Positions 1 to 12,505 of a stretch of DNA of 64,000 nt are shown piece by piece. The position numbers were made by a program, and so were the translations under genes. The notes below the pieces were generated by a model, which did no database searches, was not told where the DNA came from, and was given only the letters and a program-made list of their open reading frames with translations. Position 1 is the stretch's first letter. Every line of letters begins with the position of its first letter. Source of the DNA: Trichoplax sp. H2 (Eukaryota; Placozoa; Uniplacotomia; Trichoplacea); the NCBI GenBank assembly GCA_003344405.1, contig NOWV01000089.1, forward strand, positions 186,001-250,000, read 5' to 3'.

Positions 1-1099
1 TCATGGCTGAAGGAGGCTACACGTAATATTGTTGCCATAATGATCCAACGTATAGGAATAGAACTCTTCATGAATGGTAACGATTGCGCAAATTTTTTAA
101 TTATGTGATGCAGACGAAAACTGCAATACGTCCGATTAATCGTGGTTGGTAGGCTATTGTCTTCAGCATTACAGTTAAAAACGATACCCGAAGAATAGAT
201 ATTGTTTTTATAGATGGGCATATGCGATCTTATTTCACGCTCAAATTGATTAAATCGACGGATACGTTCTTCTTCTTTTAATATTAAATCGCCATGTGAT
301 GCGACTAAGATAACGATGGGCAACGAATACTTAACATTATCATTGTCAATATTCGCTGTAATCTCACCACCGTCTCTATGACTACCGATGATAGACGTCA
401 ACCATTCTTGCATGGCGTGTAAATAAGTTGTGTTCAGTAATTGACCATCTCGCGTCCGTACTTTGTCATAAATATCAAGGGCAATATTGAATACAAGAAT
501 ATATATACTGTTTTCGGACATGAATAGACGATGAGTAATATGGTAAATTTCATGACCGCCGAAATCCCATATTTTAGCATATTGGCTATCGTAGTCCAAG
601 TAATTCTTTTTCATTGGTGGCAGAGAAAAATAATATTGGAAGACATCTCGTAATTGTTGCATGCTTGATTTAGAATTCATTGTCTCTAAATCTTTTGAAG
701 CAATGGGATCTTGTTTATCAGTTTCATATGTGAAATCGATAGATCCAGTGTCAGCTATAGTTTGGCGATAAACTGAACCAGCTGATACTTGAGTCGTGCT
801 ATCATGGTTGAATGTTTGCATAATGGAATTTATATTAACTCTCCAAATTTGGCGTAAATCATCAAGCTGAAGATTTTGTAAATTATATGCTATTTCGATT
901 ACTGTTTCAGATTGATGGACAATCTCCGTAGGAGGTTGATTTGGTTTAAGTACTTGTCGAGTAAACGCCCTCATGATAGATGATTTACCAACATTTCGTG
1001 GGCCAGTAAACATAGCTCTTACTAAATTATTAAAGCAGCTCCCTCGGTCTAAAGCTTTGATATATCCACGAAAATATCGCTTTTCTTGAATATCAGTAA
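1..1099 (-). CDS. Roc-domain (ROCO-type) GTPase, partial, runs off left edge
   Basis: A reading frame open on the minus strand from 1099 to base 1, about 365 codons without a stop, continuing past the window. It starts after a good 3' splice site (CTCTTTTCAG, AG at 1101-1100), so the N-terminus lies in an upstream exon. Near the start is the Roc lead-in (YFRGYIKALDRGS) and then the P-loop TGPRNVGKSS (about 1008-979). About 140 residues on is the switch II motif WDFGGHE, then VASHGDL where the G4 motif should be; the classic NKxD/TKxD is not exact. Roc domains bind GTP and are usually followed by a COR dimerisation domain, which would lie beyond base 1. The only Met before the P-loop would remove the family's lead-in, so I do not take it as the start. 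Family assignment is firm for a Roc-like GTPase; which ROCO member is unknown. Confidence 0.8.
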
Positions 1100-1392
1100 C
1101 TGAAAAGAGAAAATTATCAAGAGGCTTATTCAGCTTTGAAAGTTAATCAATGATTAGAAGAAGAATCTGTGATCAATACAAACCAGGAATGAATTATTAA
1201 ATTTTACCTCGATTATTGGCCCAATCTTGTTCGTAGCTGTGGTTTTTGCTGTCACTTGACCGCAATTGTGATTGATTATCTTAATTATTGTTGAATATTA
1301 CATTAATGTAGATTAATTTAAATATATATCAATTTCATGATGCTCTTGCAAAATACAGAATAGGTAATGTTTGATTTTTAAACTGTACTTAC

Positions 1393-1449
1393 TTAGAAAT
1401 TGCGGCTTATGGTGATCTTGTCCTCGGCTTTTCTTTTTATTTACTTCTT
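1393..1449 (-). other. Candidate linker exon joining TPR gene 1 to the Roc exon
   Basis: A 57-base segment bounded by a 3' splice site (AG at 1451-1450) and a consensus donor GTAAGT (1392-1387). Read in the only phase that fits the Roc exon at 1099, it is open and encodes a basic stretch (EVNKKKSRGQDHHKPQFL). It has no Met and an in-frame stop lies just upstream, so it must be spliced from something further upstream. TPR gene 1 ends only 80 bases away, and a phase-1 GT at 1581-1580 (CAAG|GTTCTC) would join it in frame. That donor is weak, so the TPR-Roc fusion is inference. The alternative is an exon of a separate ROCO transcript. Confidence 0.35.
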
Positions 1450-1531
1450 CTTTTAATATATATGTTTACGAGTATATATAATTAATTATTAGTTTACAAA
1501 TAGCGGAAAAAATCTATTACTTAACTTTCAG

Positions 1532-3169
1532 CTAATTAGTCTTAATCATTAAGGTAAAGAAATTAGGAGAAGATAGAGAACCTTGTATTTTTCCTGATTG
1601 ATTAGTTAATGACTCAGAGATATTCATTTCTTGAGGTAAACAATTGCGAATAGTTTCTGATTTTTGTTGCATGGCAATAGCATCGTCAAAGTGATGTAAA
1701 TGATTGTTACATCCTGCTAGTTTTTCATATATATCAGCAATACTAGAATGATTTTCTCCAAAAGTTTTATGCAAAATATTTAGTGCTTCATTATATTTAG
1801 TAAGGGCCTGATTATACTTTAATTGTTTGTAATACGAATTCCCCATGTCTTGATATAGCTGTGAAATATCGGGATGAGTATCGCCTAAGACTAATAATAA
1901 AATTTTAAGTGATTTTTGATACATTGAAAGAGCTTCATCGCACCTGTTTTGATGATCATAAATATTTGCTATATTTTTATAGGATGCAGCGATGCTAGGA
2001 TGATTTTCATCTAGTTGTGCTAATCGTATTTTAAGAGACTTTTCATGCATAGATAGAGATTTGTCGTATTGTCCTTGATGTTCATAGACAACTCCCAAGT
2101 CTTCATAATTATTAGCAACATATTGATGATTTTCACGATAGACTGATAATTGAATTTTGAGCGATTTGTTATGCATTGTTAAAGCATCATCATATTTACC
2201 CAATGAATCGTAAACATTTCCAATATCATGATATATCGGCGAAAGGTCAGGATGATCGTTGGCCAGAATTGATAAGTAAATTTTAAGTGATTTAAGATAC
2301 TGGGAGAGGCAATCATTAAGTCTTCCTTTCTTCTTGTATGCTACACCCATGCTAAGATAAGATGCTGCAACAGACGAGTGATTTTCTCCAAAGACTAATA
2401 GTCGAGCTTCAAGACATTTTTTAAATATAGCAAGAGCCTTATCATATTTGCCTTGACGTAAGTAGATATTTCCAATATTGTTATATGACTCGTCAACTAT
2501 GGCATGATTATCACCTAAATGATGGGATTCAATTTCGAATGACTTCTGATACATGGAAAGAGCATCATTATACTTGCCTTGTTGCTCATAGATAAGCCCC
2601 TTATTATGGTATACCCGAGAAATGTCAGGATGATTATCATCAAGTATTGATAGCTTGATTTCGAGTGATTTGTCATACATAGCGAGAGCTTCATAATTTT
2701 CTCCTTGTTTCCACTTAACTAGTCCGATGTTATTATACGAATCACTGACATTTAGATTTTTCTCTCCTAGAGAAGTTAACTTTATTTCTAAAGCTTTATG
2801 AAAATCGTGTAATGCTCCATTTAAATCGCCTTGCAATCTTTTGATACTTCCTTGTCTATCCCAGCAATTAGCGATGCAGACCTGGTCTTGTAGTTCATTT
2901 GCTACCTGTTGCGCTAGGTTGCAAAATTCGTAGGCTTTTGTCCAAATGCGTTCACGTCTGTAAATATCACTAATGTCTATGTAAATATTACACTTAAGCC
3001 GTTCAACATCAGCAGAGGAATTGGGTATTATTTCAATTTTATGTAGAGATTCCATATAGGAAGGAAGCGCATTTTTAAAGTCAAATTTTGTTTTACTCTC
3101 TTTAGCCATTTCAAATAGAGACTGAATATTTTGGGGAACAGTAGACTCCGTAGGTTGTTCTGTAGCCAT
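1532..3169 (-). CDS. TPR-repeat protein 1 (kinesin light chain/NPHP3-like TPRs)
   Basis: A 545-aa single-exon frame starting at the ATG at 3169. About 85 residues of helical N-terminal region share the pattern seen in the two neighbouring paralogues (ISDIYRRERIWTKAYEF, then DRQGSIKRLQGDLNGAL). Then come nine to ten 42-residue tetratricopeptide repeats of the kinesin-light-chain type, with units ending K-S-L-K/E-I and a linker such as LGDNHPDIA before each Y-x-N-I-G helix. TPR solenoids bind peptides or other proteins; nothing here shows an enzymatic role, a membrane segment or a kinesin-heavy-chain-binding coiled coil. The last residues after the repeats (from about 515) are low in complexity. 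A weak in-frame donor 50 bases before the stop could replace this tail by splicing to the exon at 1449 and the Roc domain. One of three co-oriented paralogues. The partner or ligand is unknown. Confidence 0.85.
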   Translation of the reverse strand: MATEQPTESTVPQNIQSLFEMAKESKTKFDFKNALPSYMESLHKIEIIPNSSADVERLKCNIYIDISDIYRRERIWTKAYEFCNLAQQVANELQDQVCIANCWDRQGSIKRLQGDLNGALHDFHKALEIKLTSLGEKNLNVSDSYNNIGLVKWKQGENYEALAMYDKSLEIKLSILDDNHPDISRVYHNKGLIYEQQGKYNDALSMYQKSFEIESHHLGDNHAIVDESYNNIGNIYLRQGKYDKALAIFKKCLEARLLVFGENHSSVAASYLSMGVAYKKKGRLNDCLSQYLKSLKIYLSILANDHPDLSPIYHDIGNVYDSLGKYDDALTMHNKSLKIQLSVYRENHQYVANNYEDLGVVYEHQGQYDKSLSMHEKSLKIRLAQLDENHPSIAASYKNIANIYDHQNRCDEALSMYQKSLKILLLVLGDTHPDISQLYQDMGNSYYKQLKYNQALTKYNEALNILHKTFGENHSSIADIYEKLAGCNNHLHHFDDAIAMQQKSETIRNCLPQEMNISESLTNQSGKIQGSLSSPNFFTLMIKTN

Positions 3170-6043
3170 GCTTTTCAGTTAAACTGGAATGGGTATACAT
3201 ATGGTCGAAATAATTGTTCTTACAGAATAAATTTGTGATTAGAACTGAAGTATGAGCCAATTTTCCTAAGTTGATCGGAACTGAAATCACCTCACAGCCT
3301 TGATTCAAAGCCTGAGTTTTATTTTCAAATGAGAAATTACGGTTTCAACTGAGGTTAATTACAATGTAATCAAATTCATTTATTTACCAATGATGCTTGA
3401 TGATTTGTTTAATTAATGGAATCTTAAGGACGAATTATGGCGAGCTTTATTACATCAGCTTGATTGCAGTTTCAATGACTTTGCAACCCTATTAAGTTGT
3501 CTTGTAATTTAAATTTAATCCTCACTGCTCGACAATTCTGGTTCCGAATTTTAATAAAATACGGAAAACGTAAAAAATCGCTCCGTCAAGCTTCTAAAGC
3601 CTTCTAAATTGATGATAATATATCTGTTAATGCCATAGTTTCCACTGTAGTTTATCATAAAGCAATATTATTTCTACTATAATTTTTATTCGTAATTAGC
3701 TGCTAGTTTTTAATCAAGATTGCAGCTTTAATACTGAGTTATCTAAATATATAGTCAAATTTACGATCTTACGTTGCAGTTCTTAAAAAAACTAAGTTAT
3801 TAAATTCTAACCTAAATAAAGTGGTCGGGTTTACGATAGACGGTACTAAACCACTATGTACAGTAGAATCTACCGTAATTAAACTAAATTGAGTCTTTTT
3901 AAAATTATAATACTTACTGAAGTTGAAAAAAACTTGAAAGAGAATTCTAAAAATTAGTTTTCATTACATAAAGAGAGACAGAACTAAAGCTGTCAATAAC
4001 CGACCATTCTGGCCAGAAAATGAACATTTTCACTTGCAACTTGTGGGCCTAGTTAGCTTTCTAATTTTAAACAAGTTCTTCCCAAAATTAATCTCTTTTT
4101 TCTTTTTTCTTATTTTCTGGTTGTACCACCTCTTATAGGCTTCGTGAAGCTTTTGGTGGTATTTAAAATAAAACACTTATCGACCAATCACTATTAGGAT
4201 TAATTTTTGTTTATACACGTGCTTCACATCATTTCTAAAAATAAAAATCGTACAAAGTCTAGACATTATCGTGTTTACCTTACGATTTCCAAACAAAATG
4301 CTATAAAGCTAACTTACTAATCATGAAATACACCAAATATTATCTCTGGTACCGTTTAAAACATAAGAACCTTTAAATTTTGACATGTCAACGTGTATCT
4401 ATTGCAATTCTAAATGCTCTTATATCCATTTTACGTCCTACTTAAATAATAAAGAGCGATGGACATATATGAAAAAATGCCGGTTGAAGTAATTATGAAT
4501 GACAGGGCTTTACTTAAATTCTAAATAAATTTAACTTCGTAAAAGCTATCTAACGCTCTATCTTTAGATTAGGCGATCGCTGACATCTTAGATGCATGGG
4601 ATTTGTAATCTAAGTTCCAGCTTAACAAAATAACTATTAAAATCACAGAGCACATTCTCAAAATCTAGTAGTAAATTACTGGGAAAATATAACAAAATTT
4701 TCTATTTTAAACTACGTATGATTGCGTTCTATTTTTCTACAGTATTTTATAAAATCTTGTAAAATACGTAGAAGAAGAAGAAAAAATAGCAATGTATTAT
4801 TTAAACAAGGTGAAATAAGGAATAATACTATATTATTAAATACAAGAAAAAAAATACTACTAGTAAGCATGAATGCTAGTATACTAGTATACCACTAGTA
4901 CCGAGTAGTGGTTTACGAATAGTTATGGTAATCCTTAGAATTATGATATCAGTGGTAACTGCGATATTATGATTGGGTTTATCTACTAGGCTTTTGGCAT
5001 ATTTTTTCCAGACTGTAAGGGTATCAATAAAATACAGATAAATTTTTCTATTAAATCAATATAAAAATATAATAATAACAGTGTGCTCCAGCAAGAAAAA
5101 TATTCATAGATTTATCGGTATTTAGTTCATCAATAAATATTTGAAATGTAAAGGATGACAGTAAAATATCTTTTTATTATCTCTGACGGCATAGTTCTAT
5201 TCTACTACTTCTGTTTTATTTTTTGCGAACGATTCCTTGAATGTTGGATAATTGCATTGATATTCAATTTAACAAAAGATATGTATTATCAAGCATATTT
5301 AAAAGACTTCCGTAGGTTAACTGATTGATTCCTATTACGCCCGATGGGATAACTGGAGAAACACAAATGAAATCTAATCTTTGTTTACTAACTACCAACC
5401 AAAAGTGAACGATAGATCAGGATAACGAATTGTTACATTTTTGATCTAACTTCAATTAAGATTTATCAATAATTTAGGAAGTGATAAAATTAGTGATTAT
5501 TAGTGATTATTAGTGATTGATCTTTTTTCTTGCTGTGAGATGAAAGGTGAAAGTTATTTATGGTAGCCATTAAAATTTTTATTAGTAGAGCTGATACTGC
5601 AGCAGTTATTGCCATACTTCAAAAATTAAATTAGTTTATCGAGCAATTCTCAATATTTAGTTGTAATAGTTTCAAATTTAAAGAAGATATTAGCCTGGTC
5701 GCAAAAAGGACTTGTAAATCCATCTTAGTCATTAAATTAAATGAATTCTTAACAGAAATAATTTCAAACATGGAAAGAGCAGTAAAACTAGTGCAGTTAG
5801 AAGGTAAAAGCAGATGCAGTGATGAATTGATTAATTGTAGTGATGCTTACATAATATGAGAAGAAAGTAATTTTACATTATACTTACGACCTGTAATTAT
5901 GATTTACTGAAAATTATGGCTCCAAATATATTATAAAGAGAATACTCAATTTGTAAACTTTGATTTCCTGTTATAAGATCCGATCACGAAAATATCAAAG
6001 TTATAGAAAACTAGAGCTTTATTATTTAGATCTAATACAAAGA
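3170..6043. other. Intergenic, AT-rich, no gene seen
   Basis: No convincing coding exon on either strand. It holds a short microsatellite (three copies of TTAGTGATTA-like units, 5490-5519), a palindromic ACTAGTATAC cluster at about 4858-4915, and at 5385-5500 one copy of a diverged direct repeat whose partner is at 6805-6900. Confidence 0.5.
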
Positions 6044-6900
6044 CTAGCTGCACACAGCGCTACTCGAGCAGAATACAACTGCTGATAAGCTTCTAGAAAA
6101 AAATGATCAGATAATTTAATGTCACCTGCTTTTATACTCTTCGTAGCCTTCGCAGCTACGATCGGCGCAGCAGCATTCTCCTATCTTTTACACATATTCA
6201 GCTTATTATTAGTCATAATGTTTTACAGCGAACCGTCATTAATTCAATATAGAAATGATTACAGTATTTTCGTAGATATTATTACTACCGTTCAAAGTGC
6301 AATGAATTAAGCATATCCTATTACATGATTTACAATTCTATTTCCTCCTCTAACTTTATTAGTAGCTCAATATCTTACTGCATATAGTCATCTGTACCCT
6401 AGCATAGAGTCTATAATTATAGGCTACTAAATATATCACAAGATAAATATAGAAAAGACACTACCGTACGCCATACTAAACATGGCTAATAGTTTACAAT
6501 TACAATACTAAGTAACTTTACATTTCTTATTTAGTTAATATTTGTATCATATGGGAAAAATAACACGTTCGATTCAAAGATTGATTAAAATTCATCGCGG
6601 TATATTTTGCTTACGTATCAGTAATGTTTGGATTTGAATATGCATCCAATAGATAAATAGCAAATTATTAACACTATTAAGTAGCCACACAATTATTAAT
6701 TAAAAAAATACTATAGAGAATACGCATATGTTTATTTTTAATTGAATGCTATAGAAGATAAAGATATCAGCTGGAGATAGCTAAAAAAATTGATTTACGT
6801 TTGCAAACTGCAAACCAAAGGTAAACGATGGATCAGAATGGTAAATTGTTAACTTATCTAACATAAGTTTGAGTAAGATTTTATTGGGGCCAATAGATAC
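5385..6900. repeat. Diverged direct repeat pair, 5385-5500 and 6805-6900
   Basis: Two segments about 1.42 kb apart share an ordered set of words: a run around AACCAAA-GTGAACGAT / AACCAAAGGTAAACGAT, GATCAG-A, AATTGTTA, GATCTAAC / TATCTAAC and TAAGATTT. Divergence is high. The pair brackets the last exons of TPR gene 2, so it may be a remnant of a local duplication. Seen by eye only. Confidence 0.4.
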
Positions 6901-9377
6901 TGACCATGTATTTTCATAGCTTTATTGACTGATTATCATGAGATCTTCAAAATTGCGCAACTTGAGAATGTTGTTCAGGTACAATAGTGCAAAGTGATAA
7001 AGTAAGTATTAGCGTAAAGAGCATTTGTATATTTATGGATTTTATTTTATATTATTTAATAAACAGTGCTTTTAATTAGCTTCAAGACGTACCTGAGACC
7101 GGAAGGGAAGGCATTTTCTTACATTGACTACTTTCTATTTCATTTCCGTTCATATCGTCATTATCGTAAGCAATAACATCTGCAAATGGATAATAGAGAT
7201 TGTAATTGAGCAAAACTAAATAATCCCAAGCACTCTATGCAATCAAAGCCTCTTGATATTTTGGTCAATTACTACTTTTATATTCACGCTGTCATTTGAA
7301 AACAAATTATCACTGACTAGTATGATTAATAAAATAGCTATAGAATTGCAGAATTTTAACATGATACAATTAACAGACTAGATTCGTACAGCATTCTAAT
7401 TTTTTCAATTCAAGAATAATTTATTAAGGGTTCTAAAAAAATAATGATTTCAAGTCATTATAATTGCTAAATATCTGCCGGAACTACCAATCTAGACAAT
7501 TTACTATTGATCAATATTTCTTTTATAACTAGTAAGCGGTATTTTAAATAGTTATCATAATTTTCTTAGTAATTATCATTCTCCACAAGATATTTGTTAA
7601 TATAGAGCATGTAATTATTACGCAAACTATAAAATCATCGAATTAATTCAGTACTAATAACTGTAATGGCCGAATTTAGATGGTTCGTTGATATCACATG
7701 ACAGGACTAACTTTTTAAAGTTATATTTAAACTAAAAATATAGAACATTTTTAATTTTTAGTTCATTTTTAGTAATGAGTTAAACTGCAAAGATTTAATC
7801 ATTCTAACTCGAAAATAGCGAAGATGCAGAGTTCATAACTTAATTTCCAAGCGCTACCTACCCGACACAGCTGTGCTATTGCGATCCGATTCTCGATTAG
7901 TTCGTATACTATCTGTAAACGATACGAAAAGTAAATATTGAATTAATATTAGGGATTCTACGACCATAACTCAACATATCATGGCATTACCGATGTCTTG
8001 ATTTTCTTGGCTAGTATCATCGAGACCTTCATCACTGATTGCGTTGGGCCTTGGGGATATATTAATATTTGCTTCATTTTTTCGGAAAAATTTTTTAAAG
8101 ACTTTAGTACCCTTTCTATTCGATTTTTTGATGTTTTCATAAGCAGATTGCTGATCACGGCGTGCTAATTCAATATTGCTAAACGTTCCAGAAACGCTTG
8201 CATGATTATCGCCAAATAATGGCAAATTAATGTTTAATGATCTTTCAAACATACAAACGGCCTCATCGTACCGACCTTGTTTATGATAGATAAGTCCTAC
8301 ATTGTTATATGATGTAGCAACTTCAGGATGATTATCACCAAAGATCGATAATCGAATTTTAAGGGCTTGATCTAACATAGAAAGAGCCTCACCAAATTTG
8401 TTTTGATTGCAGTATACGACTCCTATGTTGTTATATGATTGAGCAACATCAGAATGGCAATTGCCAAGGACCATAGATCGAATTCTTAGTGAGTTATCGT
8501 ACATGCAAAGAGCCTTTCCATAATTGCCTTGGCAGCAGTATACACTTCCAATATTGTTATAAATGGTAGCTATATCCGGGTGATGATCACCAAGCATCGA
8601 TAGCTGAATATTGAGTGATTTATCATATAGTAAAAGTGCCTCATCAAGTTTACCTTGGTTCTTATAAACGCTTGCCAAGTTATTGTATGTTGTAGCGACA
8701 TGGGGATGATTTTCACCTACGGCAGATATTCGAATTTTCAGAGATTTATCATATATAGAAAGGGCCTTGTTGTATTTGCCTTGTTTTTTATAAATACTTC
8801 CTATGTTATTGTATAATGTAGCAGTATCAAAATGATTATCACCAAGGCTTGAAGAGTAAATTTTAAGTGATTTCTCGTAAGCAGATAGAGCGGCAACAAA
8901 TTTGCCTTGGCTTTCGTAAACGATTCCGATTTGATTATATGAGTGAGCAATATGTAAACTATTGCTCTCCAGCCATTTCAGTTTTATTTCCAACGATTTT
9001 TTATAGTCATCTAAAGCACCATTTAAATCGGCCTGCAATCTTTTGATGTTACCTTGTCTATCAAGACATCGTGCTTTATTGACTTTCTTCTGTGATGTAT
9101 TAGCCAGTTGTAGTCCCATCTGGCTGAACTCGTTTGCTTTGACCCATTCACGCTGGCGTACATAAATATCACAGATATTGAGATTAACATCGTATCGAAT
9201 TCGATCTATATCATTTTCATTATTGGGCGTGGATTTTAGTTCATCGAGTACTTGTTTAAAACAAGAAAGGGCTTCTTGATGTCTGTATTCTTGCTTGTGT
9301 TTTTGGCCCATCTTGCATAAGGAGGTTACATGTTTTTGATTAATAGGCCTTGAAGTTTGATTACGATAAGCAAACAT
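6044..9377 (-). CDS. TPR-repeat protein 2 with spliced Cys-rich C-terminal tail
   Basis: The main exon (9377-7991; ATG at 9377) encodes the paralogous N-terminal region (ICDIYVRQREWVKANEF, LDRQGNIKRLQADLNGAL) and seven kinesin-light-chain-type TPRs with sharp LGDNHP-D-A linkers. Unspliced, it ends at 7971 as a 468-aa protein. I propose a donor at 7990 (ATCG|GTAATG) joining four small exons at 7912-7862, 7179-7093, 6180-6126 and 6092-6044. Each has AG and GT borders and all phases agree (1, 1, 1, 2), giving 542 aa. The new tail is acidic and Asn-rich (VIAYDNDDMNGNEIESS), then Cys-rich (GECCCADRSCEGYEEYKS), ending SSSAVCS. Clustered cysteines could be palmitoylation or metal sites (inference). 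The intronless frame is certain; the tail exons are about 0.6 likely. Both ends could coexist by alternative splicing. Paralogue of the genes at 1532 and 14871. Confidence 0.75.
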
Positions 9378-12352
9378 TTTTCATTTAAAAGGCAGGATAC
9401 GTAGTTTTAAACAACTTACGATTAATCTAATCTATTATCTGGTATGGATATCAGAATTAAGAATGATATTAAATTGTTTAATAGTATACGAGATTACTTC
9501 AATTTACCAATTAGAAATTAGAGATTAACCGATGATCTCATATTAGATAGTACTGGTATTGAGTTGAGAAATTATTTGGTATCTACGTAAAATAATGGTT
9601 TATAAATAATAACGGATCTATCGGTAATGTGGATAATTTTTACATAGTATAAATGAATTTTTTCTATAAAGAAGGCATTGTCGCTGTCTATCATTACTTT
9701 ACCTTCAAAGTAAATGAATTAAACATTAGACTAAAGAGATTTATCCTACTCATTTAAAATATTACAAAGCAATCTATTATTACGGCAATATTTTAAATTC
9801 ATTGCAATGAGCTAATCGTTTGTATTTTCTATATAGTAATAACAAATGCGTTAGTTAGACGCCAGCACCCCTACTATGTGCAAGACAGTAGTCTCTTGAA
9901 CATGATGAATTTTTAATAATGAGAGACACAATACATACAATATATCAATGAATTTAAATAGCAGCATGCTCAATTTATGTAGATGTTCGAATAATGTCGA
10001 TGCAAAAACGTTATAAATACACGATATATTAAAATACTTCAATTAGTAAATGCAGGTGTAAGATGGTTTAGAAAAGTATTCATTCGAATTGACTGCCATC
10101 TTATTGCTATTAGGATATTCCGAATAGTAATCACTAATTTGCATTATCTATGATCATGATATCATCAATATTATTCATGGGTAAGTTAAAGTAATTTAAG
10201 GAAATACGTTTAAGAACAAATAAGATATAGTGGTTATGTTGCGGTATTACATAACATCATAAGTTAAACAAGTCACAAGATTATGTTTTTAATTTAGCAG
10301 TTTTCAACTTTTGTGTGTAAAAGTATTAAGCCAATAGCAATATAATCCTTCAATACCCCTGATTCGAGCAATTTTTACGTCTATTTATATGAGATTTTAT
10401 AGCAAGGTAAAGTGGATTATATCACTAGTATAGTTAAGTTCAAGTATGTCTGTGTAATCAATAAATGACTTAGTATTGAGCATCATTTAATATTTATTAT
10501 GCAATATATCTAAATAAATCCGATATAGCTTTGATAAGAAATATTGTAAAAATAGGGTTTGTCTGAAAAATAAAGCACCCAAAAATAGAAGCGGTGAGTA
10601 AATGATAAAACCTATAATAGATTTGGCTCCTTATAATAGAATGCTAGCATAGAATTTAGAATTTAATAATTTATAATTAATTTTTCAGAGCTGTCTTAAA
10701 ATTCATACGCTTCACGACTCAGAAATCACGAATTAGAAACCATTATCCAACTATGCAAAATTACTTGGAAATAGTGATTGATTTTAATTAATATTCGATC
10801 TGATCAACAGCATAAATGTTATCATAAGTAGATATAATTGCAAATGAAATGCCATAATGAAAGTTCTTAGATAGTAAAACTGTGACGAAGTTCGTTGACG
10901 AGAAAATAAAAAATTTTTCTCCGATTTGGTGTCATGTACACAAATATATTAAATTTAAATTTGCTTCTTGATTTATTACTATCATGAAAAGTTTAGAAAA
11001 TACTTAATTCCTATCTGTTGTACTTATAAGAATAATAATGTCAGTATAGAAAAATGATGTTAATTAGAATTCCAGTGACACAAGTTCTAGTATATAGTCT
11101 TAGCAAATAGTAAATAATAGATATCAAATTTCCTCTTTATATTTCAATCATTCCCAAAAAAGTAAGTTATTTCCTTTTGCTGATTATTGCTTTTTAGCTG
11201 CCTTTCTTTCGATTCAATCGGCACTGGCAATGTTTTTCACTGCAGTCATCAATTGAATTGCTATAATCAGTTGCCTTAAGGAGCATATAGGAAGGGAGGT
11301 CCACGCAACTAATTTCCACAAACCAATAGAAGTGCTACTGTAGTGCACTAGAAAGAAATGAATTACAACACCGCATATAAGTGGCGCAATCAATCATTCT
11401 AATTAAAATAGAGTACCTAGTTAATAAAATTTTATGCAATATCAAAATAGTATTTGTTTTATACACAGTTTCACAAATAGTCTGTGAAAGATTGTACGAG
11501 TGTATTAGCTCACTAAATTATTTTGTTTAACTAGAATCACAGATAGCAAGAATATATCAGATATTTACGTATTTACTTTTAATGTAAATATTTTCATGAA
11601 ATGCTTCACCTAAAGGACCTTGATCAAAATACAGCAAATACAGCATTACAAAAAATAGTCATTGCCGGCACACATTAAGGAAAGGAATGGCTAATGGTAA
11701 AATTACAATTTAGTATATAGAGATACAAATTTAAAATTATCGCGATTTTCCTAAAACCTACCGCAGATGTGTAATAAAGTCTTAATAGGGCATTAGTGGT
11801 TAAATTCATATTCTTATTAAACTCTATAATTTAGGCAACGTAGAGCTGTAATACCTAGTCAACCCCTCGGTTTATTTCGTGATGATGACATGCAACAAAT
11901 TATCTCTGACGGCTAGTGTAGAATCATTCATTCAGGTAGAAAATACGCACAACCTATTGATTTTTAATCTTTTTTTATTACGGCTAGCTACCGATTAAAT
12001 TTGGCACTAATAAGAATATACTTTCGTCCGCGGTAATCTTAGATATGGATTAGTACTACCAAGAACTTTACCCGAAGTTGGTTTAATGTTTTACCATTGA
12101 TTGATCAGTTTTGTAATATTGGATAGAACAACTTCTCTTTTATGAGTTATGCAACACCAATGCAACCGCTTACGTATATAAACAAATCGAATTCCCAGGG
12201 GTTTATTGCCCTTATACGTGTATAATCGTAAGAAAACGTTAATCAATTTCAGATGTTTCAGAATGTTTCCTAGAATGATTATGCATCGTTGTGAGAATCA
12301 ATGATGTAAGATCGCGTCGTTTTGCACACACTACTGATACATGTTGTGATAA

Positions 12353-12505
12353 AATAGTATTAAGGTTAGAGCTGATTTATCTTACTACCACAGCTACCCT
12401 TGCGACACAAGAAAACAACACAGTACTTATAATAACTTTACTTTAGTTCGCAGGACTACTTTCCTAGCCTACGGTGTAGTAACTGGAATCATCGCGAAGT
12501 ACTAA
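12353..12505 (+). other. Candidate exon or decayed coding fragment, unidentified
   Basis: Fifty open codons with no Met, ending at a TAA. The reading is coding-like in composition (LSYYHSYPCDTRKQ early, then FLAYGVVTGIIAKY at the end, a short hydrophobic segment). It has no partner exon that I can assign. In AT-rich DNA an open run of this length may occur by chance. Confidence 0.2.

Noticed and set aside
3111-3308. 65-aa minus-strand frame over the start of TPR gene 1
   Set aside because: No ATG start and out of frame with the TPR coding sequence; no family features.
4561-4625. tRNA-like arm pattern around GCGATCGCTGACATC
   Set aside because: No cloverleaf can be drawn and the B-box consensus is missing.
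6119-6310. 63-aa plus-strand frame starting MSPAFILFVAFAATIG, signal-peptide-like
   Set aside because: It is opposite the proposed Cys-rich exon of TPR gene 2 (6180-6126), which explains the local G+C rise better; the plus-strand frame has no further support.
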